Source: Spirochaeta sp. UBA2779 (GTDB taxonomy: Bacteria > Spirochaetota > Spirochaetia > DSM-2461). From it: 21,322 bases of DNA. How positions within the stretch are numbered: position 1 is the first letter of the stretch; every line of letters begins with the position of its first letter. Location of the stretch: contig DEIH01000078.1 of the NCBI GenBank assembly GCA_002352375.1, forward strand, positions 1 to 21,322, read 5' to 3'. Under the pieces are notes generated by a model, which had not been told where the DNA came from, made no database searches, and was given only the letters and a program-made list of their open reading frames with translations. Positions 6,699-13,973 of this stretch are shown piece by piece. The position numbers were made by a program, and so were the translations under genes.

Positions 6699-8435
6699 CT
6701 AACTATGTTCTCTGATATAGCTGCTGGCAGGCTGACCTGTCAGCTTCTTAAATATTTTATAAAAATAGTCGGAATTCGAGTAACCGAGGCTCTCGGCGAC
6801 AGATTTTATTGAAACAGTGTTGCCCCTGAGCAGTACCTTTGCTTTTTCAACCCGAACCGTATTAATGTAATCGTTGAACTTCACCCCGGTTTCTTTCCTG
6901 AACATCTGTCCCAGATAGGAGTGGGAAATGCCAAACTGGAAGGAAAGTGTTTTCAGCGAAATCGGCTCAAAGACATGCTGGTCGATGTACTCAATAATTT
7001 CCTGTATCGGTGTCATTTTGTTGTTTTTTTCCATTTTGCAGGAAATAGCCTGCTGAGCCAGTTCGTTCAGCCAGTTGATAACAGAGCTTGCATCCATATC
7101 CTTAAAAAGATGCTTTACCATGCTGTCATAACTTCCCAGGCATTCTTCCACCGGTATACCTTCATCCTTCATCAGGTGAGCTATACCCATAAGTATTTCC
7201 AGACAGATGCCCTGAAAATGTTCAATCGGAAGAACTCTTGATTCAAGGAACCTCTGGTACAGATCGCCGAAGAAAGAATAGCTTTTCTGCCAGTCGGAAT
7301 CCCTGATACTGCGGAACAATTCCCCGAGGTCTACAGAGTCCACTTTCGGGCTGATATTAAGAAATTCCAGGGCATCGTTTTCTGTAATGATGTGTTTTGG
7401 AAGATATCGAACCGGATCTATGGGAACCCCTTCAAACCAGTCTACAATCGTCTGAAAGGCTATTTCGGCATCAACTTCCGGGGACTGGTACGCTGTTGCT
7501 GACAGTTTTCCCTTCTGGATGAGCTTCAATCCGGTTTCTGAACTTCCGGCAGCAACACAAACAACATCCTGTCGGCCAGTTTCTTCAAGAACACAAGATA
7601 CTGCAGTCATTGTTAAACTATCATCGGCGCAAAACAGTCCTTTGAGATTATCACCAAACTTTTTAATCCACCTGTGAAGCTCACTCGCTGCTATATTTTT
7701 GTCCATACCCGGGGATGCGGCCAGGAAAATCATCTTTGGTGCATATCTGGACAGCTCGGTAATAACACCCCATGTTCTGGCATAGAAACTGGAGTTTCCT
7801 TCTAGATGCTGCAGGATTACATAGCCGCCGTATTTGCCCATTTTATCAGCCAGATGACGGGCTAAAAGACGGCTCTGCCCCCAGTCATCAGGCCCGGTCC
7901 AGGCGAGCATATAACGGTGGCTTTCCCGGTCTGCAAGAAAATTACTGCCAATAACGGGAATCCCCGCTTCATTAACTATTCTGTACCAGTAATTACTCTC
8001 TTTACTCTGTCCGGGATTCAGCAAAATCATATCCGGATTGAGCTGTATGGCTTTATGGACATTTTCCTCAAATTTTTCAGCATCCCAGTGTGCATCAAGG
8101 ACATTCAGATCCATTTTAGATTCGGCTGAAATTCTTTTCAGAGTTTCTGCATACAAGTTCATATACGGAAAGTCTCCCCCAGGGTGGAGATAGATTAGCT
8201 TTTTTTCTTTAACTCCTGCTCCGGGTGATTCTGGAATATTTATTTTCAAGATACCCCATCCGGCATATTCCATATCATACCAATGCCTTGAGTCCTCTTC
8301 CGGCAAAGATAAGGGGCATTCCGGGCGGGGAGGAATCATTTTCTCCGAGGCGCCCCAGAGAATTATCAACTGGTTCGAATTGCGTTTTAAACTGACTGAC
8401 TGAACTTTGATAATTGCATCTTTCGACATCTTCAT
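6699..8435 (-). CDS. AraC-family regulator with periplasmic-binding-protein-like sensor
   Basis: The C-terminal ~105 residues are an AraC/XylS double helix-turn-helix (IIEYIDQHVFEPISLKTLSF ... SVAESLGYSNSDYFYKIFKK ... GQPASSYI). The N-terminal ~350 residues are a sugar-binding fold without a signal peptide, so the sensor is cytoplasmic. This half aligns along its length with the locus's own binding protein (15046-16245). Shared stretches include HW-x-DME-x-AGW, AWTGPDD-x-GQ, CADDS and RYLP-x-H-x-IT. A helical linker of about 110 residues connects the halves. The start is unsettled. ATG 8435 or 8429 gives about 577 residues, but a good-looking TATACT box (8442-8437) would put transcription start at or past them. 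ATG 8339, with GGAG close upstream, is the alternative. It is divergent from the second URO-D gene and probably activates the locus when it binds the imported solute. Confidence 0.88.
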   Translation of the reverse strand: MKMSKDAIIKVQSVSLKRNSNQLIILWGASEKMIPPRPECPLSLPEEDSRHWYDMEYAGWGILKINIPESPGAGVKEKKLIYLHPGGDFPYMNLYAETLKRISAESKMDLNVLDAHWDAEKFEENVHKAIQLNPDMILLNPGQSKESNYWYRIVNEAGIPVIGSNFLADRESHRYMLAWTGPDDWGQSRLLARHLADKMGKYGGYVILQHLEGNSSFYARTWGVITELSRYAPKMIFLAASPGMDKNIAASELHRWIKKFGDNLKGLFCADDSLTMTAVSCVLEETGRQDVVCVAAGSSETGLKLIQKGKLSATAYQSPEVDAEIAFQTIVDWFEGVPIDPVRYLPKHIITENDALEFLNISPKVDSVDLGELFRSIRDSDWQKSYSFFGDLYQRFLESRVLPIEHFQGICLEILMGIAHLMKDEGIPVEECLGSYDSMVKHLFKDMDASSVINWLNELAQQAISCKMEKNNKMTPIQEIIEYIDQHVFEPISLKTLSFQFGISHSYLGQMFRKETGVKFNDYINTVRVEKAKVLLRGNTVSIKSVAESLGYSNSDYFYKIFKKLTGQPASSYIREHS

Positions 8436-8436
8436 G

Positions 8437-8465
8437 AGTATAGTGCTGATGTAGGACAATAGCAA
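8437..8465 (-). promoter_or_regulatory. Candidate promoter of the AraC-type regulator
   Basis: Reading the minus strand, TTGCTA (8465-8460) is followed after 17 bp by TATACT (8442-8437), a 5/6 match to the -10 consensus. The -35 overlaps the first of the phased GCAA repeats, which would suit autoregulation. If used, translation would have to start at ATG 8429 with almost no leader, or at ATG 8339. Confidence 0.4.
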
Positions 8466-8502
8466 AAAATGGCAAAACTACAGCAATTATTTGCATAAAC
8501 CC
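8462..8502 (+). promoter_or_regulatory. Phased GCAA repeats between the AraC gene and the second URO-D gene
   Basis: GCAAAAAATG (8462), GCAAAACTAC (8472), GCAATTATTT (8483) and GCATAAACCC (8493) follow each other at 10, 11 and 10 bp. They all start with GCA and lie on one face of the helix. A similar series occurs at 10967-10996 ahead of the rhaM-transporter operon. AraC-family proteins bind direct repeats next to -35 boxes, so this is a candidate binding site for the adjacent regulator. Function is inferred. Confidence 0.4.
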
Positions 8503-8539
8503 TTGTGTGTGGAATTAAGATTGTGAATGATAGAAAGCT

Positions 8540-9844
8540 ATGTTACACGATCCAAGCCATCGGGAAGCAGCTCCAGTTGCTGAACCTATTAAACTGACAA
8601 GTCGGGAAAGGGATATTCTGAGAAAGCTCGGAGAAAAGATTACGGAATTTTCTATCGATCCGTCCAACAGGGAAAAAGCCCTGCTCTGGCGTGATTTGAA
8701 TGATTTAAAATCACAGAAACCTATGGTATGGATTAATGAGATTCCATGGCATGAGATGAATTTTGAAAATGAACTGACACTTGGCTGTGAGGGAGTATGG
8801 GCCCGCAACCTCGAAGACAGCATGAGAAAAACCATTTACCAATGGTCTCACATGCGGGGTGATATGATCGTGAATCCCTGGTTTGAGTGCGAAAAAGTAA
8901 TACACAGTACCGATTTCGGGATTCTTGAAGACACTGAAATTGCAACTACTGATGTTGATAATGATATTGTTTCCAGGCATTTTAATATTCAAATCAGTGA
9001 ACCTGAGGATATTGCTAAAATTAAAATACCGGTTATTACCCATAATGAAATGGCAACTGAGTACAGTTTTCAGGCGATGAAGGAACTTTTCAGTGATATG
9101 ATGCCGGTTAAATTGGTTGGACAAAGCCATATCTGGTTCACACCCTGGGATTACCTGATCAGATGGTGGGGAATACAGGAAGCTATGCTTGATTTAATCC
9201 TAAGGCCGGAAATGGTACACGAAGGCGTGGAACGAATGGTGGAGGCATGGATGAAGGAGCTCGATCAGTTTGAAGTTCAGAATCTTCTTGCCCTGGATGC
9301 CAACAATACAAGAATAGGATCCGGAGGTTATGGATACACCAGGGAACTGCCGGGAGATGATTACGATCCGGATAATGTAAAACCTCATAATATGTGGGGT
9401 TGTTCAAATGCCCAGATATTCTCTGAAGTTTCTCCTGATATGCATTGGGACTTTGCCATTGAGCATGACATGAAGTGGCTTGAACGTTGGGGGCTGACAT
9501 ACTATGGATGTTGTGAACCTCTTGCCGGGAAAATGGAACAGCTGAGAAGAATACCGAATTTGAGAAAAATATCCTGCAGTCCATGGAACAATACGAAAAA
9601 AGCTATTGCTGAAATCAGGGATGAGTATGTTATCAGCCGAAAGCCCAATCCAGCGGTTTTCGCCTATGATACATGGGATCCTGGAGATGCCCGGAAACAG
9701 ATTAGAGAATTTCTGGATGAAACTGAGGGTGTATGTCACGTTGAATTGATTATGAAAGATATTTCAACCGTTGCCCGTAAACCGCAACGTTTGTGGGAAT
9801 GGGCCGATATTGCCATGGAGGAAGCGGAGCGTACAGTCTCCTAG
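8540..9844 (+). CDS. Divergent URO-D superfamily protein
   Basis: This 434-residue protein resembles the poorly characterised, long URO-D-like branch. The C-terminal half reads as a TIM-barrel enzyme: MHWDFAIEHDMKWLERWGLT, YYGCCEPLAGKM, then NLRKISCSPWNNTKKA and KPNPAVFA. Where the other URO-D protein of this locus has HSCG, this one has GCCEP (C324, C325, E326), with another Cys at C346 in the SCSPW segment. The metal site, if any, must therefore differ. Trp is abundant. The start at 8540 has a modest AGAAAG site; leader options are limited by the divergent AraC gene. The stop overlaps the stop of LacI paralogue 2 in a CTAG tetranucleotide. It is probably an enzyme acting on the same imported compound as its neighbours, but the substrate and reaction are unknown. 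Confidence 0.78.
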   Translation: MLHDPSHREAAPVAEPIKLTSRERDILRKLGEKITEFSIDPSNREKALLWRDLNDLKSQKPMVWINEIPWHEMNFENELTLGCEGVWARNLEDSMRKTIYQWSHMRGDMIVNPWFECEKVIHSTDFGILEDTEIATTDVDNDIVSRHFNIQISEPEDIAKIKIPVITHNEMATEYSFQAMKELFSDMMPVKLVGQSHIWFTPWDYLIRWWGIQEAMLDLILRPEMVHEGVERMVEAWMKELDQFEVQNLLALDANNTRIGSGGYGYTRELPGDDYDPDNVKPHNMWGCSNAQIFSEVSPDMHWDFAIEHDMKWLERWGLTYYGCCEPLAGKMEQLRRIPNLRKISCSPWNNTKKAIAEIRDEYVISRKPNPAVFAYDTWDPGDARKQIREFLDETEGVCHVELIMKDISTVARKPQRLWEWADIAMEEAERTVS

Positions 9845-10893
9845 CTGGCGTAGGGTGGCGGTGCGCAAGTTCCTCTTTTAACCAGTTGATGCTTTACTTT
9901 AAGAACGTGCAGATCTTCGGGTTTATGTTCCATAATATTCATAAGCATCTGGAAGATGATTTTCCCCATATAACTGGTATTTATCCGCATGGTTGTAATC
10001 TGGGGGGTGTAGGACTGTGAGTAATCCAGTACATCTCCCGGGGCAATAATTGAAACATCCTCCGGTACACGGATATCCAATTCTGAAAGAACATTGATTA
10101 CTCTCATCGCAATATCATCATCCAGACAGAAAATCCCCGTTGGTGATTTTCCAGGAGTTTTGCTGAATAGTGATGAAAGTTGTTTTCTTAATGTGTCTAT
10201 ATTGTTTAATTCAAAGCGGACAATCTGATTCTGCGGAACGGAAATACCGGATTCCTCTATAGCTTTTCGAAACCCGAAGAACCTGTCGTTCATGAGAATA
10301 GGAAGATCCTGACGTTCACATTCAACATAAATAAGTTTTTTATGCCCCAGGCTAACTAAGTGCATCGTTCCTTCATATGCACATTGAATATCGTCAACAA
10401 GCACCGAGTAGAACCTGTTCTGAAAATGATTGTTCATAACCAGAATTGAAGGGATTGACATCTTTTCCAGTGTACTGAGAAACAAATCGTTGCCGTAGTG
10501 CAGGGAAATAACAGCATCAATGTGAGAAATGGACACCTTATGTATTATTTCTTCCACAGGCGAGTTATGAAGAATGGGAATCAGGATGGTATTCTTACCC
10601 TCTTTTTTCAGGCTCCTTTCCAATTCTTCCAGGATAGGGCGGATAAAGCCCCAAATAAACGCCCAATCCTCATCGATACTGACAATTATCCCTATGGTAC
10701 CGTAGGCTTCAGATTGATTCATGGTGCTATTTTCTATTGTTTTTTGCCGGTATCCCAACTCCTGTGCTGTATCAAAAACCAGCTTTTGAACATTTTCAGA
10801 GATTCTTCCCTTCCCGGAAAGCACCATAGATACGGTGGTTATGGATACCTGGGCTTTTGCAGCAATATCTTTTAGTTTAGGTTTCATGTGCAT
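9841..10893 (-). CDS. LacI-family transcriptional regulator (paralogue 2)
   Basis: This 350-residue protein has a LacI helix-turn-helix in residues 4-52 (PKLKDIAAKAQVSITTVSMV, then SGKGRISENVQKLVFDTAQE), followed by a sugar-binding-type effector domain. It is a close paralogue of the regulator at 4172-5230, including the atypical IIAPGDVLDYS in place of the common G-F-D-(D/N) turn of LacI effector domains. The start could be ATG 10893 or ATG 10887; neither has a strong ribosome site. A well-formed promoter 27-54 bp upstream has its -10 inside a perfect palindrome, which suggests autorepression. It is divergent from the rhaM-ABC operon, whose promoter carries the same TGGTAAAATA element. It very probably represses that operon. 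Confidence 0.94.
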   Translation of the reverse strand: MHMKPKLKDIAAKAQVSITTVSMVLSGKGRISENVQKLVFDTAQELGYRQKTIENSTMNQSEAYGTIGIIVSIDEDWAFIWGFIRPILEELERSLKKEGKNTILIPILHNSPVEEIIHKVSISHIDAVISLHYGNDLFLSTLEKMSIPSILVMNNHFQNRFYSVLVDDIQCAYEGTMHLVSLGHKKLIYVECERQDLPILMNDRFFGFRKAIEESGISVPQNQIVRFELNNIDTLRKQLSSLFSKTPGKSPTGIFCLDDDIAMRVINVLSELDIRVPEDVSIIAPGDVLDYSQSYTPQITTMRINTSYMGKIIFQMLMNIMEHKPEDLHVLKVKHQLVKRGTCAPPPYAS

Positions 10894-10910
10894 TCACTTA
10901 TAGTAAAATA

Positions 10911-10928
10911 TGGTAAAATATTTTACCA
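10911..10928. promoter_or_regulatory. Perfect 18-bp palindrome TGGTAAAATATTTTACCA, probable LacI operator
   Basis: The element is a perfect inverted repeat with no spacer, in the even-symmetry format used by many LacI/PurR-type proteins. It covers the -10 box of the LacI paralogue 2 gene. The 12-bp string TATGGTAAAATA (10909-10920) recurs exactly at 11036-11047 across the -10 of the divergent operon. Confidence 0.7.
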
Positions 10929-10947
10929 CTAAGGAGCATATTGTCAA
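10920..10947 (-). promoter_or_regulatory. Promoter of LacI paralogue 2
   Basis: On the minus strand TTGACA (10947-10942), a perfect -35, is followed after 16 bp by TAAAAT (10925-10920), a 5/6 -10. The -10 sits inside the 18-bp palindrome, so the repressor would block its own transcription. Confidence 0.65.
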
Positions 10948-10966
10948 TGGAAAATGGCATATAAAC

Positions 10967-10996
10967 GCAAAATAATGCAAAAAGATGTAAAATATA
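10967..10996 (+). repeat. Three tandem 10-bp units, GCAAAATAAT/GCAAAAAGAT/GTAAAATATA
   Basis: The three imperfect units begin at 10967, 10977 and 10987, exactly one helical turn apart, about 23 bp upstream of the rhaM operon -35 box. They resemble the GCAAAA series at 8462-8502 in front of the second URO-D gene. The string TAATGCAAAAA (10973-10983) also matches TAATGCGAAAA (5285-5295) ahead of the first URO-D gene at 10 of 11 bases. This is a candidate activator site for the AraC-type regulator, though A-tract curvature is an alternative. Confidence 0.45.
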
Positions 10997-11018
10997 GATT
11001 TAATTAATAAGATTTAAC

Positions 11019-11046
11019 TTGACTGCTGGAGAAATTATGGTAAAAT
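11019..11046 (+). promoter_or_regulatory. Promoter of the rhaM-ABC transporter operon
   Basis: TTGACT (11019-11024) is followed after 16 bp by TAAAAT (11041-11046), the same architecture and -10 as the divergent LacI promoter. Predicted transcription start is near 11053, about 40 nt before the rhaM start codon. Confidence 0.65.
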
Positions 11047-11074
11047 AATCAATCATTTTTACTAATGATTATTT
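11043..11074. promoter_or_regulatory. Dyad over -10/+1 of the rhaM operon
   Basis: AAATAATCA (11043-11051) and its exact reverse complement TGATTATTT (11066-11074) flank 14 bases. A second nested pair, AATCATT/AATGATT (11051-11057 and 11064-11070), also pairs. The dyad spans the -10 and the likely transcription start, a classic repressor position. Its left edge overlaps the TGGTAAAATA half-site shared with the LacI promoter. A leader hairpin in the mRNA is an alternative reading. Confidence 0.5.
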
Positions 11075-11093
11075 GGAATAAGAGGAGTACATC

Positions 11094-11417
11094 ATGCTTC
11101 GACTCGGGCAGCTGATAGGTTTAAAACCGGAAATGTATGATTCCTATAAAAAGTATCATGCAGCAATCTGGCCGGAGATAGCCGAGAAAATTTCTGAGGT
11201 AAATATACGAAACTATTCGATATTTCATCGTGATGGTCTGTTGTTCTCTTATTTCGAATATATTGGAGACGATTTTGATAAGGATATGGAGAAAATGGCA
11301 GAGGACCCGAAAACACTGGAATGGTGGGACATTATGAAACCGATGCAGTCACCTCTTGATAACCGTAAGCCGGGTGAATGGTGGTCCGATATGGAAGAAG
11401 TTTTTCATCAGGATTAA
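11094..11417 (+). CDS. L-rhamnose mutarotase family protein (RhaM/DUF718)
   Basis: At 107 residues this is the normal size for RhaM (E. coli 104). RhaM proteins interconvert the alpha and beta anomers of L-rhamnose or related deoxysugars through a ferredoxin-like dimer. Residues known to matter in E. coli RhaM fall at the same positions here: Y18, H22 in YHAAIWPEI, Y41 in NYSIF, and the WW pair (77-78). The gene starts with a strong AGGAG site (11083-11087). It is first in the operon, nine bases before the ABC ATPase gene. No rhamnose isomerase, kinase or aldolase is nearby, so the true sugar may not be rhamnose. Confidence 0.9.
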   Translation: MLRLGQLIGLKPEMYDSYKKYHAAIWPEIAEKISEVNIRNYSIFHRDGLLFSYFEYIGDDFDKDMEKMAEDPKTLEWWDIMKPMQSPLDNRKPGEWWSDMEEVFHQD

Positions 11418-11426
11418 GGAGAGATA

Positions 11427-12935
11427 ATGAGCGAAAGAGATGTCGGTAAACCCGCATTTGAAATGAAACAGGTAAGCAAGGTTTACCCGGGTACTATTGC
11501 TGTAGATAAAGTTGATTTTGACGTATTCCCCGGTGAAGTTCATGCCTTGATTGGTGAGAACGGTGCCGGTAAAACAACGTTGATGAGTATGATTTCCGGC
11601 TCTTTTGATGATTATACCGGAGATATCTTTGTAAACGGTAATAAAGTAGACTTGAGGTCTCCAGCTCAGGCCAAGAAAAATGGTATCGAGATGATATACC
11701 AGGAATTGTCTCTGGCCCTCCCCATCAGCGTTGCAGAGAATGTTCTTGTCGGGCGCCTGCCGAGAAAAGGCATCTTTATTGATAAAGAAAAAATGGTGAG
11801 TGAAACTTTTGAAAATTTATCAAAGGTGGGGCTTGAACATATTGATCCCATGATTCCAATTGAGGATATCAGTCAGCATGAAGCCCAGCTTGTGGAAATT
11901 GCCAAAGCATTGGGTAACAATCCATCTATTCTGGTAATGGATGAACCAACATCAGCCCTTTCCCGTGAAGAAGTTGAACGTCTATTTGAAATCATAGATG
12001 GTTTGAGAAAAATGGGACTGGCGATTGTCTACATTTCACACCATCTTCCTGAAATTTTTAAAATTGCAGACAGAGTAACCGTTATGAGGGATGGGCATCG
12101 CATCGATACCAGGAATATTAATGATGTTACCCAGGAAGAGCTCATTCAGATGATGGTTGGAGAATCTGTTACTGAGTTTTACCGTCATGATATCTTCTCT
12201 GGAGAAAAAGTCAGGTTAAAAGTTGAGAAATTGACACGATACGGTTTCTTTCACGATGTCAGTTTTCAGGCCCGTGAGGGTGAAATTCTAGGGATAGGCG
12301 GACTTTCAGGTGCCGGACGCAGTGAATTGGCACGTGTTCTTGTTGCTCTGGATAAACGGGATAAGGGCAGGATCGAACTTGATGGTAAGGAGATAAAATC
12401 CCGTAATATGGCACAGGCTTTGGATGAGGGATTCGCATATTTGAGCGAGAACCGTAAAACCGAAGGACTGGCTCCCCGCCTCAATATTCAGGACAATATT
12501 CTGAGTGCCCTAGTTCCGAGATTATCAAAAAACGGTGTATACGATAAGGAAAAAGGCGATCCTGTATTAATGAAGCTTATTGAAGAGCTCTCTATCTATC
12601 CACCAGACCCGAACAGAGAAGTTTCAAACCTTTCCGGGGGTAATCAGCAGAAAGTACTGATGGCTAAATGGATTGCTATAGAACCTAAAGTGCTGATACT
12701 TGATGAACCAACCCGGGGTGTGGATATCGGTGCGAAAGTTATTATTCATAATGCCATTGAAGCACTGGCCAAAGAGGGGCGGACGATTCTCCTGATTTCA
12801 TCTGACTTGCCGGAACTCGTTTCTCTTTCACACAGGGTAATGATTATGAGACAGGGGCATTTTATCAAGGAAATGCAGAAGGCTGAATGTACGGAAGAAA
12901 GTGTTTTACTTGCAGCAAATGGAGAAGGGGCCTAG
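11427..12935 (+). CDS. Sugar ABC transporter ATPase, RbsA/MglA type (two ABC domains)
   Basis: This 502-residue protein has tandem nucleotide-binding domains typical of the CUT2 class of carbohydrate importers. Domain 1 has Walker A GENGAGKTT (43-51), the signature region ISQHEAQLVEIAK (148-160) and Walker B ILVMDE (168-173). Domain 2 has the usual degenerate P-loop GLSGAGRSE, an intact signature LSGGNQQK and Walker B LILDEPTRGVD. It powers import through the two permeases encoded next. The start has AGGAGA just upstream, overlapping the end region of rhaM. The next gene follows after 3 bp, which points to a single transcript. The asymmetric domains are normal for the family. Confidence 0.96.
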   Translation: MSERDVGKPAFEMKQVSKVYPGTIAVDKVDFDVFPGEVHALIGENGAGKTTLMSMISGSFDDYTGDIFVNGNKVDLRSPAQAKKNGIEMIYQELSLALPISVAENVLVGRLPRKGIFIDKEKMVSETFENLSKVGLEHIDPMIPIEDISQHEAQLVEIAKALGNNPSILVMDEPTSALSREEVERLFEIIDGLRKMGLAIVYISHHLPEIFKIADRVTVMRDGHRIDTRNINDVTQEELIQMMVGESVTEFYRHDIFSGEKVRLKVEKLTRYGFFHDVSFQAREGEILGIGGLSGAGRSELARVLVALDKRDKGRIELDGKEIKSRNMAQALDEGFAYLSENRKTEGLAPRLNIQDNILSALVPRLSKNGVYDKEKGDPVLMKLIEELSIYPPDPNREVSNLSGGNQQKVLMAKWIAIEPKVLILDEPTRGVDIGAKVIIHNAIEALAKEGRTILLISSDLPELVSLSHRVMIMRQGHFIKEMQKAECTEESVLLAANGEGA

Positions 12936-12938
12936 CTG

Positions 12939-13973
12939 ATGTCAGATCTGGAACAGAATAAAACGGACCTGAGGTCTGTTTCTCAAACTGGTTTTTTAAA
13001 AATATTGAATGTAGCAGGAATATACGGTGTTGTAGTCCTGTTTATTCTCCTTGGTATTTTCCTCCAGTTACTCGGTGTCATTAACAATTTTATGACTGCA
13101 TCAAACATGCTTAATATCGTTGATGCTGTTTCCATGTTGGGAATAGTGGCTCTGGGTATGGCTTTTATTACATACTCTGGTCATTTTGCAGATTTATCAG
13201 CTCCGACAACCATGGCCCTTACCGGTATTGTTGCTGTTCAAATGCTCCAATTTGGTTTTGTTGCCGCAATTGTTTCGGCTTTCATTGTTGGAACAATAAT
13301 CGGTTTGATAAATGCATTTGCCATCGGGAAGCTCAAAGTTAATCCCATAATATGGACCCTGGCTCTTAATTATATGACCCTGGGTGTAATTCGGGTTATC
13401 TGGGCCAATAAACAGATCTATCCTGATATGATTGCATCTTCAGAAAAAGCAGTAGAATTATTTGACAATATTTACCGACTGCGGTTTTTCAACAAAATAG
13501 CTTTACCCATGATTATGCTGATTATTCTTGTCTTTCTGTTTCATTTTGTAATGAGTAAATCAAAGTTCGGGATACAGCTGAAAATAACTGGTGCTGCAAA
13601 AAAGTCCGCTGAGTACTCAGGCATAAATGTGGAACGCATGATCGGAGCCGCTTTTATTATCAGCGCATTAACAGCAACCCTCGGCGGTTTAACTGTTACC
13701 TCTCTTTCCCGGGTTGGTGCCTGGTATAACGGAGCAGGATACGATTTCAAGGCCGTCACAGCTATTGTTATTGGCGGTATGACACTGGCCGGAGGCCGAG
13801 GTTCAATAATCGGGGTTCTTGGTGGTGTTCTTGTTATCGGGCTGATGAACAATCTGATGACTCTACTGGGTGTCGGTACCTTCTCTCAGGACATGATCCG
13901 TGGAATTATTTTCATAATTGTCGTGGGCTTAAACGCGAAATCGTTAAGAAATCTGGGGCGTGATGATGCGTAA
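12939..13973 (+). CDS. Sugar ABC transporter permease 1, RbsC type
   Basis: This 344-residue integral membrane protein has about eight to ten hydrophobic segments. It carries the C-terminal signature of ribose/galactose-type permeases: AVTAIVIGGMTLAGGRGSIIGVLGG. A 20-residue polar N-terminus precedes the first helix. The start ATG is 3 bp after the ATPase stop, with GGAGAAGGGG as a possible ribosome site within the ATPase gene. It probably pairs with the second, non-identical permease to form a heterodimeric channel, as in several CUT2 systems that encode two permeases. The 3' end overlaps the next gene. Confidence 0.93.
   Translation: MSDLEQNKTDLRSVSQTGFLKILNVAGIYGVVVLFILLGIFLQLLGVINNFMTASNMLNIVDAVSMLGIVALGMAFITYSGHFADLSAPTTMALTGIVAVQMLQFGFVAAIVSAFIVGTIIGLINAFAIGKLKVNPIIWTLALNYMTLGVIRVIWANKQIYPDMIASSEKAVELFDNIYRLRFFNKIALPMIMLIILVFLFHFVMSKSKFGIQLKITGAAKKSAEYSGINVERMIGAAFIISALTATLGGLTVTSLSRVGAWYNGAGYDFKAVTAIVIGGMTLAGGRGSIIGVLGGVLVIGLMNNLMTLLGVGTFSQDMIRGIIFIIVVGLNAKSLRNLGRDDA

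Noticed and set aside
8711..9130. 139-codon open frame on the minus strand
   Set aside because: It lies wholly inside the second URO-D gene and shows no family features.
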